Of a DNA stretch of 22,167 bases, positions 1 through 6,668 are shown piece after piece. Within the stretch, counting starts at the first letter, position 1; every line of letters starts with the position of its first letter. Location: assembly GCA_010092775.1 (NCBI GenBank), contig JAADYZ010000116.1, positions 1 to 22,167 on the forward strand, read 5' to 3'. The translations under genes and the position numbers were made by a program. The DNA comes from Chloroflexota bacterium (lineage in GTDB: Bacteria > Chloroflexota > Anaerolineae > Aggregatilineales > UBA3940). The notes beneath the pieces are model-generated. The model was not told where the DNA came from, did not search any database, and was given only the letters and a program-made list of their open reading frames with translations.

Positions 1-1
1 C

Positions 2-988
2 ACCGACAACGCTCCCATGATCGAGATGCCTGCCATTACAGGGGCCGCCCCCATCTGGAAAGCGATCATGGAGTACGCCCATCTGGGCACGCCGGTTGAA
101 GACTGGGATCGGCCCGAAAACGTCGTTGAACTGACCGTCTGCCAAGTCTCTGGACTCCTACCGACTGAGTACTGTCCAACCCAACAAGAGATTTTCTTGG
201 AGGGAACTGAACCCACCACCCGCGATAATGTGTGGCAGCCCTTCTTCGTCAACCGTGACACGAATTTGCTGGCAACCGTCTATACACCCCCCGAACTGAT
301 CGAACAGCGCGTGTATATGATCCTGCCAGCTCGTGCGGATGACTGGCTGAGCAACGCTGGTGTCACGCAACCTCCTACCGAATATGACACGATCATCACA
401 CCAGACCTCTTCGGCAATGTCGCTATTCTCAATCCGGCTCCGTTTAGCTATGTGCAGGGTGCGGTGACGGTCCGAGGCAACGCGACCGATGGCAATTTCC
501 AGCTCTATCGTCTGGACTATGGCAAAGGTCTGAACCCGACCGAGTGGACTCAGATAGGTGCTGACAGCTTCTCTACCGCTTATAACGAGGATTTGGGCAT
601 CTGGGATGCACGCGAACTGGACGGGCTCTATTCTCTACGGCTCACCGTGATTCGCGGTGATAACAGCATTGAGGAGTTTGTAACCCAGGTAACCGTCGAT
701 AATCGACCACCAACGATCGAGGTCATCAGCCCGCTAGACGGCCAGCAGTTTAGCCTCTCTGATGAGTTCGTCACGATCCAACCCATCGTCACCGACGACA
801 TCTCAATGGATCGCGTTGAATTCTATGTAGATGGACAGTTGATTGCGACCAGCACAATCGCACCATACAACGAGCGATGGTTGATCCCAGCCGATGCAGT
901 TGGCCAGCATTTCATTGAAATTCGCGCATTTGATACGGTGGGGAACACCTCGGCCAGCCAGAGAATTACGATCGAGATCGTCCCATAG
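2..988 (+). CDS. Class A penicillin-binding protein, C-terminal part (5' end outside window)
   Basis: The reading frame is open from base 2, so the gene starts upstream of the window; 328 residues are visible. The first residues (TDNAPM, then TGAAPIWKAIMEYAH) match the end of the transpeptidase domain of class A penicillin-binding proteins, which polymerise and cross-link peptidoglycan outside the membrane. After this come a linker and two beta-rich segments. The first (about residues 140-230) begins NPAPFSYVQGAVTVRG. The second (about 235-328) begins PPTIEVISPLDG and contains DRVEFYVDGQLIA, which resembles bacterial Ig-like (Big_9 type) domains. Such extracellular tails are known on some penicillin-binding proteins and may bind the envelope. 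The catalytic Ser-x-x-Lys and the glycosyltransferase domain lie outside the window, so subclass cannot be judged. The stop is TAG at 986-988. A hairpin at 1097-1125 could be its terminator. Confidence 0.85.
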   Translation, partial: TDNAPMIEMPAITGAAPIWKAIMEYAHLGTPVEDWDRPENVVELTVCQVSGLLPTEYCPTQQEIFLEGTEPTTRDNVWQPFFVNRDTNLLATVYTPPELIEQRVYMILPARADDWLSNAGVTQPPTEYDTIITPDLFGNVAILNPAPFSYVQGAVTVRGNATDGNFQLYRLDYGKGLNPTEWTQIGADSFSTAYNEDLGIWDARELDGLYSLRLTVIRGDNSIEEFVTQVTVDNRPPTIEVISPLDGQQFSLSDEFVTIQPIVTDDISMDRVEFYVDGQLIATSTIAPYNERWLIPADAVGQHFIEIRAFDTVGNTSASQRITIEIVP

Positions 989-1030
989 GGATATGTTTCA
1001 ACATGAAGCGCCCGCTGAGCAGTGAAGGTA

Positions 1031-1067
1031 TTTGAACCTTATCTTCTTATAGTATTTAAAATAGAAG
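1031..1067. other. AT-rich patch beside the repeat array
   Basis: About four fifths of these bases are A or T, in contrast to the surrounding coding DNA. The patch begins with a degenerate array motif (TTTGAACCTT) and contains TATTTAAAATAG. AT-rich DNA next to clustered protein-binding motifs is the layout of a DNA unwinding element at replication origins. It could equally be a promoter: TAAAAT at 1057-1062 resembles a -10 box, but I see no well-spaced -35. I list it only because of its position. Confidence 0.35.
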
Positions 1068-1096
1068 CAGTCATAGTAGGGCATGTTCAAATGTTG

Positions 1097-1125
1097 AAAG
1101 TTGGCCTCAGATCAGAGCCAACTTT
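1097..1125 (+). terminator. Candidate intrinsic terminator downstream of the penicillin-binding protein gene
   Basis: AAAGTTGGC at 1097-1105 pairs with GCCAACTTT at 1117-1125. One extra C is bulged, and two more pairs (TC with GA) can form at the top of the stem. The hairpin is followed by TTTTGATTCT, a short and imperfect T-tract. It lies about 110 bp after the stop codon, so it is a plausible but weak terminator. The arms also begin inside an array motif copy (1091-1100), so it could instead be part of the repeat structure. Confidence 0.5.
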
Positions 1126-1206
1126 TGATTCTCATGCGAAATCTGGCAGCAAATAGGGCTAAGTTTGGGCATTTGAGGGAGATCAAACTCAGAGAGCTTT
1201 GAACAT

Positions 1207-1230
1207 GTTTTGAACATCGATGTTCAAAAC
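1207..1230. repeat. Perfect 24-bp palindrome formed by two array motifs
   Basis: The half-site GTTTTGAACATC at 1207-1218 is followed directly by its exact reverse complement at 1219-1230. Two G-type motifs thus face each other and make a fully symmetric 24-bp site, the only perfect palindrome of this kind in the array. It looks like a dimer-binding site. The core is GAAC-N6-GTTC, whereas Gram-positive LexA sites use GAAC-N4-GTTC, so I do not call it a LexA box. Confidence 0.85.
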
Positions 1231-1482
1231 TCCTATGTTTACGTTGAAAACATGTTCAAAGTCATGTTGAAAGTTGGGAGACAGCCTGCCGATGATGTTG
1301 AAAACTAACCCACTTTGAACATTTTAGCAGCGAGTTTTCAACATATATACGTCGAGTTTCAACATCGTTTGAACACAGTTTCAACATTTTCAGGGCAGTT
1401 TTCAACACGCTTTCAACATTCTGAGGCCAGTTTTCAACATGAATCGGGGAGTTTTGAACATCCATGTTGAAAACTTTGAACA

Positions 1483-3075
1483 TCAACTCTTGTCATCAAC
1501 CTCTCCCCAACCGCCACCGCCGGGCGTCTCAATCGTGAGGAGGTCGCCCATATTGAGGTCGAGGCTGCATTTGCCAGGCAGGTCTTCCGATTCTCGGCTG
1601 TCCGCAGCCAGCAAGCGGTTATGCCCGACCTGGCCGGGTTGGCCGCCTGCCAGCCCATAGGGGCTGTGCCGCCGCCGCTCGCTCAGCAACGTGACACGGG
1701 CAGGAGCCAGAAAGCGAAAACTACGGATCAGGCCATCGCCCCCCTGCTGCTGGCCTGATCCGCCGGAGCCAGTTCGCACTGCATAGCGCTCCACCCGCAC
1801 CGGATAGGCCAACTCCAGAGCTTCGATTGGGGTGTTGAGCGTGTTACTCATATGGGTGTGCAAACCGCTTGCTCCGTCTGCATCCGGGCCTGCGCCACTG
1901 CCGCCGCCCATCGTCTCATAATAGGCGAAGGGGCGGCGCGTCTGCGGATCGATCCCGCCGAAGGATAGGTTGTTCATTGTGCCCTGGCTCGCCGCTGGGA
2001 TCAGATGAGGGAGTGCTTGAGCCAAAGCACCGTAAAGAACATCGACAATGCGCTGAGAGGTCTCAACGTTCCCACCCGCTACCGCGTGGGGCGGACCAGG
2101 GTCCAGCACGCTCTCGGTCGGCACTCTTAACTCAACCGGATTGAATATACCCTCGTTCATCGGTAGGTCATCACCCGCCACACAACGGATGACATAGCCC
2201 ACCGCGCTCTCGACGATCGCCCGGACGGCATTCACTGAGCCGCGCACGGCTGGCGACGATCCGCTGAAATCGACAGTGAGGCTGTCAGCCTGCACATTCA
2301 GAGTCAGCTTGATGGGAATCGACTGCTCGTTGATGCCATCATCATCCAGAACATCCTCAAAGCTAAACTGTCCCTCGGGTAGATCGACGAGCCAATTCCG
2401 CGTCAAACGTTCCGCATAGTCAATCAGATTCTGTGCCTGTCGCTTCAGCTCATCAAGACCATAACGCTCCACTATCGCATACAATCGCCGTTCCCCAACT
2501 TTATGGGCCGCTCGCTGCGCATTGAGGTCACCGCGCCGTTCGGAGGGGGTGCGCGAGTTACGGATAATCATGTCGAACACACCCTGGTTGAGCTGCCCCT
2601 TCTCAACCAGTTTGATCGGTGGGATGATCAAGCCCTCTTGATACAACTCCGTTGAGAGCGGCATTGATCCCGGTTCCATCCCGCCGATGTCCGCATGATG
2701 GGCACGTGAGGCAGCGAAAAAGTCCGGCTGACCGTCAGGATCAAAAAACACAGGCGAGACCATCGTGATATCTGGCAGGTGCGTGCCACCCAGATAGGGG
2801 TCATTGAGGATGACCACATCACCAGGTGCGAAGGGTGCCCCGTGGGCGATGGCGGCACGCACCGAGGCAGGCATCGCGCCCAAATGAACGGGAATATGTG
2901 CCGCCTGAGCGAGCATTCGACCATCACTCAGAAACAGGGCACAGGAATAATCCAGCCGCTCTTTGATGTTTGCCGAATAGCCCGTTCTGCCAAGCGTGAC
3001 GCCCATCTCCTCCGCGACTGAGGCAAACACATGATGGAAGATTTCCAGCGACAACGCCTCTGATAAGGTCTTCAC
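1483..3075 (-). CDS. hyuB: Hydantoinase B / oxoprolinase-family protein (HyuB)
   Basis: About 530 residues, the usual length for the HyuB family (N-methylhydantoinase B, 5-oxoprolinase and acetone carboxylase alpha-type subunits). These cytoplasmic enzymes hydrolyse or carboxylate small cyclic amides or ketones with ATP, usually with a HyuA partner. Family hallmarks are visible: IKERLDYSCALF and GRMLAQAAHIPVHLGAMP near the N-terminus, GDVVILNDPYLGGTHLPDI, AFFAASRAHHADIGG-like residues (FAASRAHHADIGG), and a glycine-rich C-terminus (TPGGGGWG). The frame allows GTG at 3081, but GGAGG at 3081-3085 overlaps that codon and sits 5 nt before the GTG at 3073-3075, so I start there. No hyuA is visible on either side, which is unusual, so the substrate cannot be inferred. 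A hairpin lies just upstream, and the repeat array abuts the stop codon. Confidence 0.88.
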   Translation of the reverse strand: MKTLSEALSLEIFHHVFASVAEEMGVTLGRTGYSANIKERLDYSCALFLSDGRMLAQAAHIPVHLGAMPASVRAAIAHGAPFAPGDVVILNDPYLGGTHLPDITMVSPVFFDPDGQPDFFAASRAHHADIGGMEPGSMPLSTELYQEGLIIPPIKLVEKGQLNQGVFDMIIRNSRTPSERRGDLNAQRAAHKVGERRLYAIVERYGLDELKRQAQNLIDYAERLTRNWLVDLPEGQFSFEDVLDDDGINEQSIPIKLTLNVQADSLTVDFSGSSPAVRGSVNAVRAIVESAVGYVIRCVAGDDLPMNEGIFNPVELRVPTESVLDPGPPHAVAGGNVETSQRIVDVLYGALAQALPHLIPAASQGTMNNLSFGGIDPQTRRPFAYYETMGGGSGAGPDADGASGLHTHMSNTLNTPIEALELAYPVRVERYAVRTGSGGSGQQQGGDGLIRSFRFLAPARVTLLSERRRHSPYGLAGGQPGQVGHNRLLAADSRESEDLPGKCSLDLNMGDLLTIETPGGGGWGEVDDKS

Positions 3076-3080
3076 AGGCA

Positions 3081-3085
3081 CCTCC
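3081..3085 (-). promoter_or_regulatory. Ribosome binding site that sets the hyuB start
   Basis: GGAGG on the minus strand, 5 nt before the GTG at 3073-3075. It overlaps the other in-frame GTG at 3079-3081, so it argues against that longer start. Confidence 0.7.
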
Positions 3086-3092
3086 AGAACAG

Positions 3093-3118
3093 AAAAGGCA
3101 CATGGAGTATGTGCCTTT
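3093..3118 (-). terminator. Intrinsic terminator after guanylate kinase
   Basis: AAAGGCACAT and ATGTGCCTTT form a perfect 10-bp stem with a 5-nt loop (3094-3118). Read on the minus strand, the stem ends in a T run (CCTTTTCTGTT), as expected for a terminator of the gene ending at 3144. It lies only about 20 bp before the hyuB start, so hyuB either depends on read-through or has a promoter overlapping the hairpin. An attenuator role is possible. Confidence 0.75.
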
Positions 3119-3143
3119 ATTCATGGGACAAGCTTGCTTACGG

Positions 3144-3848
3144 CTACTCAGTCTCAGGGATGGCGAAAGCCGATGCAGGGAAGATGGCTTCTAGATCGAA
3201 GCCTGGCCGCACCTTCAGGCGTTCTGCCCAGATGATCGCCTCGATAGCGGCAATGGTTCTTTCAAACTGGCCTTCTTTGTTGTACACTACATAATCGAAT
3301 TCCTTGGCAGCCTGGATTTGATCGTGCGCTGTGCGGATGCGGTTAGCGAACTCGTCGTCGGGCAGGTCTGCATCACGCTCCCGAATGCGCTTCATCAAGC
3401 TGCCGGGGGGAGCCGTCACGAAGATTGTGATCACAAGCGGAAAACGATCGCGAATGCGTCGCATACCGTGAATATCAACTTCCGCGACCACCAGCGGCTT
3501 GTCATCATCGACGCCTTCAAATAGGTCTGAGGGCATACTATACTGGTGGCCGGATTGATACACGTCGTGACCCTCTGCTTCCATAAGTTTGCCAGCACGT
3601 GCCAGCTCTCGGAAGCGCTCTAGGCTAACAAAGTAATACTGATCACCATCAACTTCACCATCGCGCTTCTCACGCGTGGTATAGGTTGTGACGCGGTCCA
3701 TCTCATTGACGTGGTTGTCCAGCAGGTTCTTGATGATGCTGTTCTTACCCGCCCCCGATGGCCCAGAGAGGACAAAGAGCAAACGAGGATGGTCACCGGT
3801 GAGCTGCAAGATCACGTTCTCCACATCGGTTAGATCCTCTGCATTCAT
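3144..3848 (-). CDS. gmk: Guanylate kinase
   Basis: 234 residues, normal for guanylate kinase, which phosphorylates GMP to GDP with ATP in the cytoplasm. The P-loop is GPSGAGKNS (residues 29-37), the GMP-binding segment YTTREKRDGEVDGDQYYF lies at 56-73, and the lid and Arg-rich region (SLMKRIRERDADLPDDEFANRI, split at 150-171) follows. The position after the P-loop Lys is Asn rather than the usual Ser or Thr. GKDS-type loops occur in related guanylate kinase and PhnN proteins, so activity is not excluded. The usual YGTP near the GMP site reads YSMP. The frame extends to 4214, but that part overlaps the opposite-strand nucleotidyltransferase gene and lies upstream of the likely promoter at 3901-3909. 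ATG at 3848 is preferred, with GGGG upstream; ATG at 3863 is an alternative. A close paralogue such as ribose 1,5-bisphosphate phosphokinase (PhnN) is less likely. Confidence 0.88.
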   Translation of the reverse strand: MNAEDLTDVENVILQLTGDHPRLLFVLSGPSGAGKNSIIKNLLDNHVNEMDRVTTYTTREKRDGEVDGDQYYFVSLERFRELARAGKLMEAEGHDVYQSGHQYSMPSDLFEGVDDDKPLVVAEVDIHGMRRIRDRFPLVITIFVTAPPGSLMKRIRERDADLPDDEFANRIRTAHDQIQAAKEFDYVVYNKEGQFERTIAAIEAIIWAERLKVRPGFDLEAIFPASAFAIPETE

Positions 3849-3900
3849 AGTACTAAACCCCATTCTAACTAAGTACTCGATATTGCGACCGGTTTGGCAG

Positions 3901-3909
3901 ATTATACCA
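3901..3909 (-). promoter_or_regulatory. Extended -10 promoter for gmk
   Basis: On the minus strand the sequence reads TGGTATAAT, a perfect -10 hexamer with the TG extension that can replace a -35 box. No good -35 is visible. Transcription would start near 3894, giving a leader of roughly 30-45 nt to the two candidate start codons. The site lies between divergent genes, and no convincing promoter was found for the plus-strand gene. Confidence 0.55.
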
Positions 3910-3959
3910 TGCCCCAGTCGACAATTTCGGCCTAAACCAATTCGAGGAGATGAAATCGT

Positions 3960-4946
3960 ATGAAGGTAGTAATCCCGATGGCGGGCTTTGGCAAGCGTCT
4001 GCGCCCGCACACCTACAGCCGTCCCAAACCTTTGATCAATGTAGCTGGGCAGCCGATGGTCAAACATCTGATCGACAATCTGAGTGAGCTTGATATTGAC
4101 GAATACATCTTCATCGTAGGCTACCTCGGAGAACAAATCGAGGAATACATCACACAGACCTATTCGTTCAAGGCTCGCTTTGTCGAACAGAAAGAATTGA
4201 TTGGGCAGGCTCATGCGATTTACCTAGCCAAAGAGTATCTCAATGGGCCAGCGATCATCCTGTTCTCAGATACGCTCTTCGACGGTGATCTATCGACCCT
4301 CAAGCAGCCGGAAGTGGATGGCATGGTGTTTACCAAAGAAGTTGAGGACCCCCGCCGCTTCGGTGTAGTCGTTCTGAACGACCAAGGGCACATCACTGAT
4401 TTTGTTGAGAAACCCTCGACCACAGAAAACAAGCAGGCTCTGATTGGTCTGTACTACGTACGGGAAGCAAACTTGCTCATCAAGGCCATTGAGACGCAAA
4501 TGGAACGCAAGCAGCTCAAGGGGGGCGAGTTCTATATCGCTGACGCCCTTCAAATCATGATTGAGGAGGGGGCCATCTTTCACTCGCAAAGGGTTGACAC
4601 TTGGCTCGATACGGGTAAACCTGAGACTGTGTTACAAACCAACCGGCACCTGCTGGAAAATGGCTTTGACAACAGTAGTGATCTCAACTTTGGTAAGGCC
4701 ATCATCATTCCACCCGTCTATGTTCATCCTGATGCAGTGATCGAACAGTCAGTGATTGGCCCCCATGCAACGGTGTCGGCTGGCTGCGAAGTGCGCCACA
4801 GCATTATCACCGACTCCATTGTTGACGTCGGCGCGACAGTCAAGAATAGCATCCTGAGTCAATCGCTTATTGGGCGCGACGCCGTTGTGATTGGGCGTCC
4901 GCGCAAGCTCAACGTTGGAGACACATCATCGATCGACTTTACCTGA
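3960..4946 (+). CDS. Sugar-1-phosphate nucleotidyltransferase with left-handed beta-helix tail (RmlA/GlmU-like)
   Basis: 328 residues. The N-terminal catalytic domain has the signature GFGKRLRPHTYSRPKP (residues 9-24), which binds the nucleotide and phosphate. It also has the metal region FSDTLFDGD (102-110), FVEKP (148-152), GGEFYIADAL (188-197) and VDTWLDTGKPE (212-222). Residues 245-320 are hexapeptide-like repeats (PDAVIEQSVIGPHATVSAGC) typical of a left-handed beta helix. This two-domain form is often annotated as long-form glucose-1-phosphate thymidylyltransferase. It would make an activated sugar, perhaps dTDP- or UDP-glucose, for the polysaccharide genes further along. The nucleotide cannot be told from sequence. 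GAGGAGA upstream at about 3944-3950 fits the ATG at 3960. It ends 3 bp before the convergent DUF429 gene. Confidence 0.85.
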   Translation: MKVVIPMAGFGKRLRPHTYSRPKPLINVAGQPMVKHLIDNLSELDIDEYIFIVGYLGEQIEEYITQTYSFKARFVEQKELIGQAHAIYLAKEYLNGPAIILFSDTLFDGDLSTLKQPEVDGMVFTKEVEDPRRFGVVVLNDQGHITDFVEKPSTTENKQALIGLYYVREANLLIKAIETQMERKQLKGGEFYIADALQIMIEEGAIFHSQRVDTWLDTGKPETVLQTNRHLLENGFDNSSDLNFGKAIIIPPVYVHPDAVIEQSVIGPHATVSAGCEVRHSIITDSIVDVGATVKNSILSQSLIGRDAVVIGRPRKLNVGDTSSIDFT

Positions 4947-4949
4947 GGG

Positions 4950-5666
4950 TCAATACCGGTCAGCGAGGGTAGGGACTGGCAGCACGATCTGTCCATCATC
5001 GGGTGAGCCAACGGCGCAGGCATCCTCGGGCCGTGCCCGCAACAGATAGGCGGTGTAGGCGGCAACTAAGGCATCCAACTCATCATGAGTAAGCACCGCC
5101 TCAAGCGAATCCACCGCGGCTATAGTCATGCCCAATGCACGGAGCAGCGTCTGACGTTGCTCTAATCCACCCTTCGTTGCTTTATGCAGGGGCTTTGCTC
5201 CCAGCAATGTGGTGAAACAAGCATGTGGAAAGACCTCGACGGTCCACATGCTGCCTTCGCTGGGATAGGGCACAAATCCACCTTGGTGCAGCGCCCGGTA
5301 GAGGTCCCAACCGCGCTGCATCCACCCCTTGATCTTAGCAGGGTCGAGAGGTGTATTGTAGATGCCGATGCCGCGCCGCCGAAGCTCGTATTCGCAAATG
5401 CGGTAGGTGCTGTAGCGCGTTGATGCCGGGGCCAAAGCCCATTGGCGGCGTCTTTCGCCATCTGTGAGCAACCCCGGATTCGGTCTAGAGGGTGCATCAA
5501 TGGCGCAATCCGCCAGCTCATAGCGGAGCACTTCCGCTATGAGGTCATCAAGCGGGAGGTTCTTCAGGGTGACGACCTGCAACTGCTGATCTAACACTGC
5601 AATCGTCATCGGACGCTTGCCGCCGGTCACGTCAACGCCTATCGCGACCCGCTCAGATGGAGTCAT
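4950..5666 (-). CDS. DUF429-family protein, predicted RNase H-like fold
   Basis: 238 residues. The start VAIGVDVTGGKRPMTIAVLD resembles the first strands of the RNase H fold, with an acidic residue at Asp12. CAIDAPSRPN (residues 54-63), RICEYELRRRGI (89-100), WTVEVFPHAC (141-150) and HDELDALVAAYTAYL (194-208) are typical of DUF429 proteins, which have been proposed as nucleases without firm proof. The open frame extends to 5792, but the natural start is the ATG at 5664-5666. There the gene overlaps the last 14 bp of the upstream GNAT gene, so the two are probably translationally coupled. No clear ribosome binding site is visible, consistent with coupling. Function unknown. Confidence 0.8.
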   Translation of the reverse strand: MTPSERVAIGVDVTGGKRPMTIAVLDQQLQVVTLKNLPLDDLIAEVLRYELADCAIDAPSRPNPGLLTDGERRRQWALAPASTRYSTYRICEYELRRRGIGIYNTPLDPAKIKGWMQRGWDLYRALHQGGFVPYPSEGSMWTVEVFPHACFTTLLGAKPLHKATKGGLEQRQTLLRALGMTIAAVDSLEAVLTHDELDALVAAYTAYLLRARPEDACAVGSPDDGQIVLPVPTLADRY

Positions 5667-6570
5667 CGGTTCTTGGATCGAGCGCTTTGAACATTTGCAT
5701 CCGATCTGCGGATTGCTCCTTGAAGCCAATATCCAGACAGGCAGCGTGTGCCGCTTGATGATGAGCAGCGCTTGTGAAGCGCACCTGAACAAACGCGCTT
5801 GCCTGATTGGCGATAACGCTCTGCATTGCGTCTACGATGAGCGGCGTCCCCCAGTGTTCGGAGTCAGCAGCGACGACTAGCTTATGGACTCCTTCGCTCA
5901 GCCGCTCACGGATGATCCCTACTAACTGGCTCTGGTGCCTGATCACCCAAAATCGCCCGATCCAGGTGTGACCCTCAAAGTGGGCAAATTGGCGGACGAC
6001 ATCGAGCGGAAATCTACCATCCTGCTCATGCTCGCGCCGAGTCAGCCGTTGGGAAAGGCGCCAAGCACGGGGACCCGGCAGCCGCCGAGCAACACTGGAA
6101 ACTTCACCCTGAGGAGTTGACTTCCTCACATAGATTTGAAAGTGAGCCCGCTCAAAGCCCAGGGACTCATAGAGTTGAACTGCCGGGGTGTTGGCGCTGG
6201 TCACGGTGAGGCCAAGCCAAGCCCGACCCAATCGTCTGGCTTGTGTTTCGGCAAAGGTGAGCAGGACCCGCCCAAGCCCGCGCCGCCGAAAGTCAGGGTG
6301 AACGGCCAGCGTATCAACATAGAGTAGCGGCCCACGACCTCGCACAAATAACCAGCCTGCCAGCTTGTCCTCAAGTCTGGCTGCATAGCCTGCGTTGACA
6401 AGATGATAGTAAATGGGCAAACCCACGTACTGCATCATATGCTGACCAGCAATCGGCAGTTCAAGGAACTCCTGGAAACTCAGGTCACGTTCTTGCATGC
6501 TGCTCAAGAGATCGCCGCTGGATTGGACCAATTGAGCGAAGGTGATGGGGACAACAGCCGTTCGCGCCAA
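5653..6570 (-). CDS. GNAT-family N-acetyltransferase, tandem-domain type
   Basis: 305 residues. Residues 20-150 form a complete GNAT domain: VDTLAVHPDFRRRGLGRVLL (85-104) carries the acetyl-CoA pyrophosphate-binding motif RRGLG, and SANTPAVQLYESLGFE (125-140) is the usual C-terminal signature. Residues 160-305 look like a second, degenerate acetyltransferase half (LVVAADSEHWGTPLIVDAM, then AHAACLDIGFKEQ) without a clear acetyl-CoA loop. Tandem GNATs often keep one working half. The acceptor is unknown. The start is TTG, chosen because GGAAGGGGG lies 7 nt upstream. The gene overlaps DUF429 by 14 bp and is likely co-transcribed with it. The S1 gene terminator upstream (6601-6629) separates this pair from the S1 gene. 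Confidence 0.82.
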   Translation of the reverse strand: MARTAVVPITFAQLVQSSGDLLSSMQERDLSFQEFLELPIAGQHMMQYVGLPIYYHLVNAGYAARLEDKLAGWLFVRGRGPLLYVDTLAVHPDFRRRGLGRVLLTFAETQARRLGRAWLGLTVTSANTPAVQLYESLGFERAHFQIYVRKSTPQGEVSSVARRLPGPRAWRLSQRLTRREHEQDGRFPLDVVRQFAHFEGHTWIGRFWVIRHQSQLVGIIRERLSEGVHKLVVAADSEHWGTPLIVDAMQSVIANQASAFVQVRFTSAAHHQAAHAACLDIGFKEQSADRMQMFKALDPRTDDSI

Positions 6571-6577
6571 CGATTAA

Positions 6578-6586
6578 CCCCCTTCC
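6578..6586 (-). promoter_or_regulatory. Strong ribosome binding site for the TTG start of the GNAT gene
   Basis: GGAAGGGGG on the minus strand ends 7 nt before the TTG at 6568-6570. The next in-frame ATG (Met25) would remove part of the acetyltransferase domain, so this site decides the start. Confidence 0.7.
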
Positions 6587-6600
6587 GTCTATCTTGCGAT

Positions 6601-6629
6601 CAAAAAATCCTTGCTCAAAAGAGCAAGGA
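6601..6629 (-). terminator. Intrinsic terminator of the S1-domain gene
   Basis: TCCTTGCTC and GAGCAAGGA form a perfect 9-bp stem with a 4-nt loop (6608-6629). On the minus strand it is followed by TTTTTTG. This is a textbook rho-independent terminator about 40 bp after the stop codon of the S1 gene. Confidence 0.92.
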
Positions 6630-6668
6630 CGGCAATGTAACTTAATAGGCGCTAGCAGGACGACAGCT

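Larger units (their letters stand above)
995..1483. repeat. Dense array of about 21 copies of a 10-11 bp motif, GTTTTSAACAT, both orientations
   Basis: This is the only gene-free stretch over 300 bases. I count 21 copies of GTTT(T)SAACAT or close variants. Forward copies start at 995, 1198, 1207, 1313, 1334, 1356, 1367, 1378, 1398, 1410, 1430, 1451 and 1474. Reverse copies (ATGTTSAAA) start at 1083, 1091, 1220, 1242, 1252, 1264, 1295 and 1464. Twelve copies are the C type (TTTCAACAT) and nine the G type (TTTGAACAT). From 1334 to 1451, start-to-start distances are 22, 11, 11, 20, 12, 20 and 21 bp, close to whole turns of B-DNA, which suggests a protein bound cooperatively on one face. Reverse copies cluster at 1220-1305 and forward copies at 1313-1461. 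The last copy overlaps the hyuB stop codon. The C type matches the DnaA box TTATCCACA at 7 of 9 positions, which is suggestive only. Function unknown. Confidence 0.9.

Noticed and set aside
994..1009. parS site
   Set aside because: It begins TGTTTCA like parS but loses the match after seven bases and is not palindromic.
1207..1230. LexA (SOS) box
   Set aside because: Half-sites GAAC and GTTC are 6 bp apart rather than 4, and no SOS gene is adjacent.
995..1483. CRISPR array
   Set aside because: Repeats are 10-11 bp, occur in both orientations, and spacings vary from 0 to over 20 bp with no uniform spacers; no cas gene is present.
1262..1658. Short open frames across and beside the repeat array
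   Set aside because: They are made mostly of the repeated motif in one frame or of the opposite strand of hyuB, with no start signal or familiar protein pattern.
3849..4214. N-terminal extension of guanylate kinase
   Set aside because: It lies on the opposite strand of a well-supported nucleotidyltransferase gene, upstream of the likely promoter, and has no guanylate kinase similarity.
5685..5694. Further copy of the array motif
   Set aside because: CTTTGAACAT occurs once inside the GNAT coding sequence; a single match is expected by chance. The same applies to ATGTTCAAAC at 17030-17039.
5667..5792. N-terminal extension of the DUF429 protein
   Set aside because: It is a shadow of the GNAT gene on the same strand; the family begins near the ATG at 5666.
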